Origin: a virus
Reading direction: 5' to 3' (one strand)
IMG/VR virus record: IMGVR_UViG_3300021197_001082
Span: 1 to 30,043 of that record
DNA length: 30,043 nt
Position numbers and translations under genes: made by a program
The notes under the pieces: generated by a model
What the model saw: only the letters and a program-made list of their open reading frames with translations
Database searches by the model: none
What the model was told of the DNA's origin: nothing
Shown here: piece by piece, positions 6,736 through 14,678 of the stretch
How the letters are laid out: each line of letters begins with the position of its first letter
How positions within the stretch are numbered: position 1 is the first letter of the stretch

Positions 6736-7536
6736 ATGGGATATTTTAAAGTAGACGTAAAACCAAATTTTCCAGCTAGCCTACAACATAGTGCCGCAAA
6801 CATGACTGATGGTAAAATATTAGCTGACTGGACTGAGTTTGAAATACCTAGCGGAACAGCTAGTCTTCAAGGTATTAATATATTATATAAAGGAGTTGAT
6901 GGAGCAGACATTGACCCAACAGATTTTGAAATACTTTGGGCAAAAGGAAACGTAGATGGAACAGCGCCAACTAGCTTAGCCACACCTGGTAGTGTGATAG
7001 GCGCGCCAGCTACCGGTAGTAATCCTTGGTTTAATCAAATACAAGGAAAAACTTATGTTGACGCTGGCAACTGTAAAGATGACGGTAACTTAATATATTT
7101 AAGACAACTTACGCCAAACATATCTTTTGGTGGTACTACCGCTGCTCAAACACTTGTGAATCTAGGCTTAGGAAATACTCAATTATGCTTAGAGGGCGTT
7201 CCACAGAGTGGAAGCAGTGTTGGTTATGACAAGCTATACGCGGCTTTACTAGCTAAAGCTACTCACGCTTACACAACATCAACGCTTAATGTTAATGGCG
7301 CTCATGCCTCAGGAACAACTGGAGCTGTATTAACAGTGGCTACTATAGATGCAAGACTTGCTTTTGCGCCAGGAGATGTAATACACGACGAAGATGATCA
7401 ACTAGTAGGAACTGTCAGATATGTGAATAGTGCTACTAAAATAACACTAGACGCTCCTATAGCTAACAGTGTTGCTGATGGTAAGCATTTATATAACTTA
7501 AATCCTATAGTTATACAATGCTCTTTTCATCAGTAA
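6736..7536 (+). CDS. Probable virion structural protein, beta-rich
   Basis: A 266-residue Gly/Ala/Thr-rich protein with no signal peptide or enzyme motif. The first part (MGYFKVDVKPNFPAS; DWTEFEIPSGTASLQGINI) looks like a beta sandwich. A second part from about residue 180 contains AFAPGDVIHDEDDQLVGTV followed by TKITLDAPIANSV, a small beta-barrel-like pattern often found in phage virion proteins and insertions. It begins one base after the holin-like stop. It is likely a decoration, fibre or minor head protein; the composition supports a virion role but not a specific one. Confidence 0.65.
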   Translation: MGYFKVDVKPNFPASLQHSAANMTDGKILADWTEFEIPSGTASLQGINILYKGVDGADIDPTDFEILWAKGNVDGTAPTSLATPGSVIGAPATGSNPWFNQIQGKTYVDAGNCKDDGNLIYLRQLTPNISFGGTTAAQTLVNLGLGNTQLCLEGVPQSGSSVGYDKLYAALLAKATHAYTTSTLNVNGAHASGTTGAVLTVATIDARLAFAPGDVIHDEDDQLVGTVRYVNSATKITLDAPIANSVADGKHLYNLNPIVIQCSFHQ

Positions 7537-7566
7537 AATAACAATTAACTTAAATTAAATTAAATT

Positions 7567-7878
7567 ATGGCAAAAAGAAAAACACCTAAAACTGTTGACT
7601 TAAAACCTCAAGCAGAGAAAATTACAGATCAACAATTAGAAAGACTACAAGGTATAGTCTCAAATATCAATAGAGCTCAAATGGATTTAGGCTCTATAGA
7701 AGTTCAAAAACATTCCTTACTACATACTATTGCAGACTTGCAAGCTATGGTTCAAGAGATGCACGTATCGTTTAAAAAAGAATACGGCGACGTTGTTGAC
7801 ATAGACATAAAAGACGGAAGAATTAAATACAATGAAAATGGAAGCGACGAAACTAATTCGAAAAATAACAATAGGTAA
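7567..7878 (+). CDS. Small coiled-coil protein, function unknown
   Basis: A 103-residue protein with a basic N-terminus (MAKRKTPKTVDLKPQ), a helical coiled-coil stretch (residues 20-70, including DQQLERLQGIVSNINRAQ and LLHTIADLQAMVQEMHVS) and a short strand-like VDIDIKDGRIKYN. The leader AATTAAATTAAATTATGG is A/T-rich without a Shine-Dalgarno sequence. Its end overlaps the next gene by 47 bases. Proteins of this shape in phage late operons can be chaperone- or scaffold-like; no family is recognised. Confidence 0.65.
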   Translation: MAKRKTPKTVDLKPQAEKITDQQLERLQGIVSNINRAQMDLGSIEVQKHSLLHTIADLQAMVQEMHVSFKKEYGDVVDIDIKDGRIKYNENGSDETNSKNNNR

Positions 7879-8065
7879 AGACTACAAGATAGATTCTATG
7901 CATTACTCTGTAGGCCAAGAGGTCTACGGAGGGCATACTATCTCTAACATTATTGAAGAGGAAGAAAAGTACTCAATATATATTAGAAAAAACAAAGACG
8001 TATTGCCTTGGAAGGACTTTAATAAAAACATGGCAATATCTGTTGAGTATAATCTACAGTACTAA
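7832..8065 (+). CDS. Small conserved-looking protein, function unknown
   Basis: A 77-residue protein. The start could be the ATG at 7832 or the in-frame ATG at 7838; both overlap the previous gene. I keep the long form because the segment RKITIGKDYKIDSMHYSVGQ looks like part of the folded domain, so a start at the ATG at 7898 would cut it. It is beta-rich (EVYGGHTISNIIEEEEKYSIYI; MAISVEYNLQY) with a Trp-containing turn. The stop overlaps the next start as TAATG. Role unknown; position suggests a link to terminase or head genes. Confidence 0.6.
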   Translation: MKMEATKLIRKITIGKDYKIDSMHYSVGQEVYGGHTISNIIEEEEKYSIYIRKNKDVLPWKDFNKNMAISVEYNLQY

Positions 8066-8649
8066 TGAAAAGCCCTTATAACTTTGTTGTATCACCAATT
8101 GGAGGTAGATACAATAACACTCTAAAGGTAGATGATAAATCTTTGATAGTTAACACTGAAGTTTTTAATCATCAGTTTTCTAATAGAACAGCTAAAGTAG
8201 TTAGTGTACCAAGCATTGGACCTAGCAACGGTATTAAACCAGGGGATACTGTTATACTTCACCACAACGTGTTTAGAAGATGGCATGATGTAAAAGGTAA
8301 GGAGAGAAACAGTAAAGCTTATTTTGACGAGGATACTTATGTTGTAAGTATAGATCAAATATTTCTTTACAAATCAAACAACTCATGGAAAGCTTTGGAT
8401 GGTTATTGCTTCGTGCAGCCTGTAAAAAGTTTAGATGAAACAAAAGTTGATGTAGAAAAACCTTGCGTTGGTATAGTTAAGTACACCGACGGAGAGATGG
8501 TTAAGGGAGATTTAGTTGGCTTTACGCCTTTCTCAACATACGAGTTTATCGTAGATGGTAAAAGACTGTATAGAGTATACAATAAATTTATTACAATTAA
8601 ATATGAATATCAAGGAGACGAAGAAGAGTATAATCCAAGCTGGACATAG
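8065..8649 (+). CDS. Protein with two GroES-like barrels in tandem
   Basis: A 194-residue protein directly upstream of the terminase genes. The first half carries LIVNTEVFNHQFSNRTAKVVS followed by GIKPGDTVILHHNVFRRW and YVVSIDQIFLY, the strand order of a GroES barrel (outer strand, xGxVVSVG-like strand, xxGDxVxF strand, closing strand). The second half repeats this order: DGYCFVQPVKSLDETKV, CVGIVKYTDGEMVKGDLVGF, KRLYRVYNKFITIKYEY. No clear GG(I/L)VL mobile loop is seen, so it may not cap GroEL in the usual way. It could be a diverged co-chaperonin or a barrel used in packaging or assembly. TAATG junction upstream; the next gene starts 47 bases before its end. Confidence 0.6.
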   Translation: MKSPYNFVVSPIGGRYNNTLKVDDKSLIVNTEVFNHQFSNRTAKVVSVPSIGPSNGIKPGDTVILHHNVFRRWHDVKGKERNSKAYFDEDTYVVSIDQIFLYKSNNSWKALDGYCFVQPVKSLDETKVDVEKPCVGIVKYTDGEMVKGDLVGFTPFSTYEFIVDGKRLYRVYNKFITIKYEYQGDEEEYNPSWT

Positions 8650-8878
8650 AGCGGTTGAAGAGCTTATTAAAGTTGCTAAAGAAGCTATTGTTGATAGTGG
8701 CGATGATATTACTGCCGATAGACTTAAAAATGCTGCTGCTACAAAAAAACTCGCAATATTCGATGCCTTTGAGATCCTTAATCGTATACAAGAGGAACAA
8801 GCTTTACTCGAGGGTAAGACTACTGAAGAGAAAAAAGAGAAAGTTTTTAAGGGCTTTGCCGAAGGTAGATCTAAGTAA
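8603..8878 (+). CDS. Terminase small subunit (probable)
   Basis: A 91-residue, mostly helical protein directly upstream of the large terminase and overlapping it as TAATG. I take the ATG at 8603 (MNIKETKKSIIQAGHRAVEE) rather than an in-frame upstream ATG at 8555, which would overlap the preceding gene by 95 bases. Helices KVAKEAIVDSGDDITADRL and AAATKKLAIFDAFEILNRIQ and a charged C-terminal tail match the size and helical content of small terminases that bind DNA and load the motor. The call rests mainly on position and size, since small terminases diverge strongly. Confidence 0.65.
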   Translation: MNIKETKKSIIQAGHRAVEELIKVAKEAIVDSGDDITADRLKNAAATKKLAIFDAFEILNRIQEEQALLEGKTTEEKKEKVFKGFAEGRSK

Positions 8879-11091
8879 TGTACGAACAAACTTTATTCAA
8901 AATAATAGAACCCGTAAAAAAGACTACTATAAGTAGACTTAACAAGGGTAAGAAGTGGAGCCGAGGCTATAACAAAGAACATGATATAGTAGTCATTGGT
9001 GACACGGGTCAAATAGGTGAAATCTACGAAATACAAGGGTTAAAAATAGCCTTACCCAAAGCACCTAAAGATGTCTACTCAAACGACAATAAAAAGTGGG
9101 CTCAACTCGCTAAGCCTGATATACTAAAAAAGATAAAAACTATATTTGACTGGAAAGCTTATCCAGAAGAGCAAAAAGATCAGTGGCACGACTATATAGA
9201 TGAAGAGTTTAATAGACGTGACGGTGGTTTTTGGTTTAATAATAATGGTAAGCCAACTTACATAACAGGTACACACTACATGTATCTTCAATGGAGTAAG
9301 ATAGATGTTGGTGCTCCAGACTTTCGCGAGGCTAATAGGTTGTTTTTCATATTTTGGGAAGCATGCAAAGTAGATACGAGATGTTACGGTATGTGCTATT
9401 TAAAAAATAGACGATCTGGTTTCTCCTTTATGAGCTCTGCGGAGACGGTTAACTTAGCTACTATTTCAAGTGACTCTAGATATGGAATACTATCGAAAAG
9501 TGGGGCTGATGCTAAGAAGATGTTTACAGACAAGGTTGTACCTATATCTATTAACTATCCTTTCTTCTTCAAACCAATACAAGATGGTATGGACAGACCA
9601 AAGTCTGAGCTAGCATATCGTGTACCAGCGAGTAAGTTTACTCGTAAAAAAATAGACACAAACGAAAAGCTAGAAGAGATAAAAGGTTTAGATACTACGA
9701 TTGACTGGAAGAACACAGGGGATAACAGTTATGATGGTGAAAAGCTTTCACTACTAGTACACGATGAGAGTGGTAAATGGGAACGACCAGATAACATACT
9801 CAACAATTGGCGAGTTACAAAAACTTGCCTTAGACTAGGTAGCAGAATTATTGGGAAATGCATGATGGGAAGTACATCAAACGCTTTGGACAAGGGTGGT
9901 GATAATTTTAAAAAACTATACAATGATTCAGATGTTACAAAGCGAAATAGAAATGGACAAACAAAGTCTGGTTTATATTCTTTGTTTATCCCAATGGAGT
10001 GGAACTTTGAAGGATTTATTGACAAGTACGGACAACCAGTTTTTAATAGTCCAGATAATGATGTTCACGGACCAGACGGTGAATTAATTGACATAGGTGT
10101 TGTTGATCATTGGCAAAACGAAGTTGATGGCTTAAAAGACGATCAAGACGGTTTAAATGAATTTTATCGTCAGTTTCCTAGAACTACGGAGCATGCGTTT
10201 AGAGATGAAACAAAAAACAGTATATTTAACTTAGTTAAGATATACGAGCAGATAGATTACAACGAAGGAATAAGTAGCTCAGCGGTACTTACAACTGGAA
10301 ACTTTCAATGGTTAAATGGAGTAAAGGATACTATAGTAACTTTTAATCCTAATCCCAACGGAAGGTTTAAAATAAGTTGGGCACCTAATGCTGAGTTGCA
10401 AAATAGAGTAATATTAAAAAACGGAATAAAATATCCAGGTAATGAACACATGGGCGCTTTTGGTTGCGATAGTTATGATATATCTGGTACTGTCGATGGT
10501 AGAGGATCCAACGGATCTCTTCATGGATTAACTAAATTTAGCATGGAAGATTCTCCAGCTAACACGTTTTTTTTAGAATACATTGCTAGACCACAAACCG
10601 CTGAAATGTTTTTTGAAGATATACTAATGGCATGCGTTTTTTATGGTATGCCTATATTAGCAGAGAATAACAAACCAAGGCTTTTATATTACTTTAGAAG
10701 AAGAGGGTATAGAGGTTTTAGCATGAACAGACCAGACAAAGCTTGGAATAAGCTTAGCGTTACTGAGAAGGAGATTGGTGGTATACCAAACTCTAGCGAA
10801 GACATTAAGCAAGCACACGCTGCGGCGATAGAGATGTACATAAACGAACACGTTGGAGAATTAGGAGACGGATATGGTGATATGTATTTTAATGAAACGC
10901 TAAACGACTGGGCTAAGTTTGATATAAACAAAAGAACCAAACATGATGCCTCAATAAGTTCTGGGCTAGCTATTATGGCTTGCAACAGACACTTATATAG
11001 ACCAAATAAAGAAAAGAAAAGAGAACCACTTAATATTAGTGTTTCAAAGTATTCTAACGACGGATATACTTCAAAAATAATTAAAAACTAA
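8878..11091 (+). CDS. terL: Terminase large subunit (packaging ATPase/nuclease)
   Basis: A 737-residue motor protein that drives DNA into the head with an N-terminal ATPase and cuts it with a C-terminal RNase H-like nuclease. A Walker A-like loop is KNRRSGFS at 176-183, unusual in lacking the normal lysine before Ser. Walker B is LSLLVHDE (290-297, D296/E297), followed by a GSTSNA coupling-type motif at 331-336. EFYRQFPRTTEHAFRDE (428-444) marks the end of the ATPase region. Candidate nuclease acids are D531 (AFGCDSYD), E596 (ILAEN) and D690 (KHDASISSG). The length and the RR-GFS loop resemble crAss-like phage terminases as I recall them. It is followed three bases later by the portal gene. 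Confidence 0.9.
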   Translation: MYEQTLFKIIEPVKKTTISRLNKGKKWSRGYNKEHDIVVIGDTGQIGEIYEIQGLKIALPKAPKDVYSNDNKKWAQLAKPDILKKIKTIFDWKAYPEEQKDQWHDYIDEEFNRRDGGFWFNNNGKPTYITGTHYMYLQWSKIDVGAPDFREANRLFFIFWEACKVDTRCYGMCYLKNRRSGFSFMSSAETVNLATISSDSRYGILSKSGADAKKMFTDKVVPISINYPFFFKPIQDGMDRPKSELAYRVPASKFTRKKIDTNEKLEEIKGLDTTIDWKNTGDNSYDGEKLSLLVHDESGKWERPDNILNNWRVTKTCLRLGSRIIGKCMMGSTSNALDKGGDNFKKLYNDSDVTKRNRNGQTKSGLYSLFIPMEWNFEGFIDKYGQPVFNSPDNDVHGPDGELIDIGVVDHWQNEVDGLKDDQDGLNEFYRQFPRTTEHAFRDETKNSIFNLVKIYEQIDYNEGISSSAVLTTGNFQWLNGVKDTIVTFNPNPNGRFKISWAPNAELQNRVILKNGIKYPGNEHMGAFGCDSYDISGTVDGRGSNGSLHGLTKFSMEDSPANTFFLEYIARPQTAEMFFEDILMACVFYGMPILAENNKPRLLYYFRRRGYRGFSMNRPDKAWNKLSVTEKEIGGIPNSSEDIKQAHAAAIEMYINEHVGELGDGYGDMYFNETLNDWAKFDINKRTKHDASISSGLAIMACNRHLYRPNKEKKREPLNISVSKYSNDGYTSKIIKN

Positions 11092-11093
11092 AT

Positions 11094-13493
11094 ATGGCTG
11101 AGTCAGTTATAAAAAATTTTCCAAGTCAGGTTGTTCCTGACGTAGAGAAGTTAAGTTACGATTACGGGTTAAAAGTAGCCCAAGCAATAGAGTCAGAGTG
11201 GTTTGACGGAAACAGAAGCAGCGGTGGTAACGTAGGATCTAGATTTAACAATGTGTCTAATGATTTTCATAGACTTAGACTGTACGCTCGAGGTGAACAG
11301 TCTGTGCAAAAGTACAAAGATGAATTATCTATAAATGGAGATTTATCTTACTTAAATCTAGACTGGAAGCCAATACCTATTATATCTAAGTTTGTTGATA
11401 TAGTCGTAAACGGTATGGCTGAAAGAAATTACGACATAAAAGTATTTTCTCAAGATCCATACGGAGTAGCAAAAAGAACTGAGTATATGGAAAGTATACT
11501 TAGGGATATGAAGTCCAAAGAGTTTAACGCTATGGCGAAAGAAAACTTTAATATGGACTTTACTGAAAACAACGCGGAAGACTTGCCTGAAACAGAGCAA
11601 GAGCTAGAACTGCACATGCAGTTAACTTACAAGCAAGCCACCGAGCTAGCAGAAGAGCAAGCTATAAACACGTTGCTTGAAGGAAATAACTATGAGTTAA
11701 TTAGAAAAAGACTTTACTATGACTTAGCGGTACTTGGTACAGCTGCTGTTAAAACTACCTTTAACACTTCAGAAGGAGTTGTGGTTGACTATGTAGATCC
11801 AGCTAGAATAGTACACTCTTACACAGAATCCCCTTACTTTGAAGACGTATACTATATAGGTGAAGTTAAAACTATACCTATAAACGAGTTGGTAAAACAG
11901 TTTCCTCATTTATCAAATGAAGACTTAGAAGAAATACAAGATCAAAGCCTAACACAAGCTCACAGATACAACACTCATAGAAGAGAAAAAGATAAAAATC
12001 AAATAGATGTTTTATACTTTAACTATAAAACTTTTATGAACGAAGTTTACAAGTTAAAAGAAACTTCTAGCGGTGGAGAAAAGGCTATAGAGAAAGATGA
12101 CGGCTTTAATCCTCCTACAGACAAGGTTGGTGGATACGCTAAACTTTCTACTCAAGTAGAGGTTTTATATGAAGGAGCTATGATACTAGGTTCTGACAAG
12201 CTACTAAACTGGGGTTTGGCCGAGAACATGATGAGGGAAAAAAGTGATTATACTAAAGTTAAGATGAACTACAGTATGGTTGCTCCACGAATGTATCAAG
12301 GTAGAATAGAGAGTATAGTAAGTCGTATTACTGGATTTGCTGATATGATTCAGTTGACGCACTTAAAGCTACAACAAGTCATGGCACGTATGGTTCCAGA
12401 CGGAGTTTATTTAGACGCTGATGGCCTAGCGGAAGTTGATCTTGGTAATGGAACAAACTATAATCCACAAGAGGCTTTAAACATGTTCTTTCAAACAGGT
12501 TCTATTATAGGTAGATCTTTTACTGCCGATGGAGATCCTAACCCAGGTAAAATACCTATTCAAGAAATATCTGGTGGAGCTGGAGCTGGTAACAAAATGC
12601 AAACGTTGATAGCTAATTACAATTATTATCTGCAAATGATAAGAGACGTAACAGGTTTAAACGAGGCTAGAGATGGTAGTACGCCCGATAGAAACGCTTT
12701 AGTTGGTGTTCAAAAGTTAGCCGCGGCTAATAGTAATACAGCTACTAGGCATATTCTGCAAGCTGGATTATTTTTAACGGCCGATGTAGCTCAACAGTTG
12801 TCACTTAGAATATCTGACATACTAGAGTATTCTCCTACAAAAGACGCTTTTATCCAACAGATAGGAACGCACAATGTTGCTACGTTAGAAGAAATGTCAG
12901 AGCTACACCTGTATGACTTTGGTATATTTATAGAGCTAGCACCAGACGAAGAAGAAAAGCAGCTATTAGAAAACAACATACAAATGGCTTTAACACAAAA
13001 GCTAATTAAACTTTCTGATGCTATTGATCTTAGAAACATACATAACGTAAAGCTAGCTAACGAGCTGTTAAAGATTAGAGAGAAGAAAAAAATGCAAGAA
13101 GAACAAGCTATGCAACAACAAAACATAGCTGCTCAGCAACAAGCACAACAACAAACAGCTCAAGCACAAGCACAGGCTGAAACTCAAAAGCAACAAGCTG
13201 TAACTCAAATGAGTATGCAGCTGGAGCAAGCTAAATCAGAGTTTAAAGCTAAAGCATTAGAGCAAGAAGCTTCTATTAAAGAAAGGCTTATGGACAAAGA
13301 GTTTGACTTAAATATGAAAATGAGGGAAATGGATAGAGAAGATGCCGAGGCATCTGAACAACGCCAAGACGCTAGATCTGAGAGAGAAGGTCAAAGAAAA
13401 GAAAGAGTAGAATCAAACAAACAAAAAGGTAAAAGATTCGAGTCATCAGGTAATGATGTATTAGGTGACGGCTTGAACATGAATAAGTTTTAA
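11094..13493 (+). CDS. Portal protein
   Basis: A 799-residue protein immediately after TerL, the usual place for the portal, the dodecameric ring through which DNA enters and leaves. The N-terminal region has DWKPIPIISKFVDIVVNG (90-107), a portal-type clip/wing sequence known from Bacteroidetes podovirus-like phages. The middle is mixed alpha/beta with RDVTGLNEARDGSTPDRNALVG, a recurrent portal helix-loop. From about residue 665 it becomes Gln/Ala-rich (QQQNIAAQQQAQQQTAQAQA) and then a Lys/Glu/Arg coiled coil to the end, likely a C-terminal barrel inside the head. No enzyme motifs. The assignment rests on context and these motifs. Confidence 0.85.
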   Translation: MAESVIKNFPSQVVPDVEKLSYDYGLKVAQAIESEWFDGNRSSGGNVGSRFNNVSNDFHRLRLYARGEQSVQKYKDELSINGDLSYLNLDWKPIPIISKFVDIVVNGMAERNYDIKVFSQDPYGVAKRTEYMESILRDMKSKEFNAMAKENFNMDFTENNAEDLPETEQELELHMQLTYKQATELAEEQAINTLLEGNNYELIRKRLYYDLAVLGTAAVKTTFNTSEGVVVDYVDPARIVHSYTESPYFEDVYYIGEVKTIPINELVKQFPHLSNEDLEEIQDQSLTQAHRYNTHRREKDKNQIDVLYFNYKTFMNEVYKLKETSSGGEKAIEKDDGFNPPTDKVGGYAKLSTQVEVLYEGAMILGSDKLLNWGLAENMMREKSDYTKVKMNYSMVAPRMYQGRIESIVSRITGFADMIQLTHLKLQQVMARMVPDGVYLDADGLAEVDLGNGTNYNPQEALNMFFQTGSIIGRSFTADGDPNPGKIPIQEISGGAGAGNKMQTLIANYNYYLQMIRDVTGLNEARDGSTPDRNALVGVQKLAAANSNTATRHILQAGLFLTADVAQQLSLRISDILEYSPTKDAFIQQIGTHNVATLEEMSELHLYDFGIFIELAPDEEEKQLLENNIQMALTQKLIKLSDAIDLRNIHNVKLANELLKIREKKKMQEEQAMQQQNIAAQQQAQQQTAQAQAQAETQKQQAVTQMSMQLEQAKSEFKAKALEQEASIKERLMDKEFDLNMKMREMDREDAEASEQRQDARSEREGQRKERVESNKQKGKRFESSGNDVLGDGLNMNKF

Positions 13494-13513
13494 ACCAATT
13501 ATTATATTATATT

Positions 13514-14647
13514 ATGAGTGAAGAAAAACAAGAAGCACCAGAGGTGCAAGAAGAAAACACTGTTAAAGTGAGTCTAAAATCAGAAGATGTAGAAACAGTC
13601 AACAAGGTTGACTTAAGTAAAAAACCCGATGTTGAAGAAGGTACAACTAACGACTCAGGAGTGGTTGGAAGCGATGAAACTGCCGACACCCCACCGGAAC
13701 AAGAAGAAGTACAGGCGGAAAGTGAAACACAAGAAAGCCCAGTACTAGAAGAGATTACTAAAGAAGAGATTGAAGAAGTTGCTGAGCCGGCTATTGAGGC
13801 TAGCAAAACTAGAACGCTTCCAGAAAGTGTAGAAAAGCTAGTTGAGTTTATAAACGAAACTGGAGGAACGGTACAGGATTACGTTAATCTAAACCGAGAC
13901 TATTCTGAAATGGATAACCTAACGGCTCTTCAAGAATATTATAAAACAACTAAACCTCACTTAAGCTCAGAAGAAAGAGCTTTTTTGATGGAAGAAAACT
14001 TTTCGTTTGACGAAGAACTTGACGACGAAAAAGATGTTAAAAGAAAGAAAATCGCTTTAAAAGAGCAAGTTGCCGAAGCGAAAGCCTACTTAGACGGGCA
14101 AAAGTCTAAATATTACGAAGAGATCAAGGGTGGATCTAAGCTTCCTGACGAAGCAAAGAAAGCTATGGATTTTTTCAATCGTTACAACAAGGAATCTGAA
14201 GAGAATCAGAAAAAAAACGAACGAGTTAGTAACGTCTTTAAACAAAAAACACAAAATGTTTTTAACGAAAAGTTCGAAGGTTTCGAATATAACGTTGGAG
14301 ACAAAAAATTTAGGTTTAATGTTAAAGACTCTAGCGGTGTAAAAGAAACTCAAGGCGACATAAACAACTTTGTCAAAAGGTTTTTGAACGAAGATGGAAC
14401 TATGGAAGATGCCAAGGGATATCACAAAGGCTTATACACGGCTATGAATGCAGACTCTATCGCTCAACACTTTTACGAACAAGGTAAAGCTGATGCTTTA
14501 AAAACTTCGGTTGAAAAAGCAAAGAACGTTAATATGGACCCAAGACAGTCTCATAGAGAAGTTCAAATTGGTGGAACTAAGTATAAAGTTTTAAGTGGAG
14601 ATTCTTCTAATGATTACAAGGTTAGAATTAAAAAAGGAAGGAAATAG
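13514..14647 (+). CDS. Capsid scaffold protein (probable)
   Basis: A 377-residue, very acidic protein between portal and major capsid genes, the usual scaffold position. The first 100 residues are Glu/Ser/Thr/Val-rich and likely disordered; the centre (residues 155-260) is a charged helical region (KIALKEQVAEAKAYLDGQ; EENQKKNERVSNVFKQK); the end holds YHKGLYTAMNADSIAQHFYE and GKADALKTSVEKAKNVNM and a basic tail KVRIKKGRK, fitting a capsid-binding C-terminus. Scaffolds shape the procapsid and are then lost. No head protease gene is recognised beside it. Leader ATTATATTATATTATG has no Shine-Dalgarno sequence. Confidence 0.75.
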   Translation: MSEEKQEAPEVQEENTVKVSLKSEDVETVNKVDLSKKPDVEEGTTNDSGVVGSDETADTPPEQEEVQAESETQESPVLEEITKEEIEEVAEPAIEASKTRTLPESVEKLVEFINETGGTVQDYVNLNRDYSEMDNLTALQEYYKTTKPHLSSEERAFLMEENFSFDEELDDEKDVKRKKIALKEQVAEAKAYLDGQKSKYYEEIKGGSKLPDEAKKAMDFFNRYNKESEENQKKNERVSNVFKQKTQNVFNEKFEGFEYNVGDKKFRFNVKDSSGVKETQGDINNFVKRFLNEDGTMEDAKGYHKGLYTAMNADSIAQHFYEQGKADALKTSVEKAKNVNMDPRQSHREVQIGGTKYKVLSGDSSNDYKVRIKKGRK

Positions 14648-14678
14648 TTTTCTTCCATAACTTAAAAACATATTTATT

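Noticed and set aside
8655-8936. Open + frame inside the small terminase region
   Set aside because: It overlaps the better-supported TerS and TerL genes in another frame and its translation is a Leu/Lys-rich shadow.
13507-13806. Minus-strand open frame opposite the scaffold start
   Set aside because: Ser-rich antisense shadow of the Glu/Thr-rich scaffold N-terminus; no start context and opposite to the operon.
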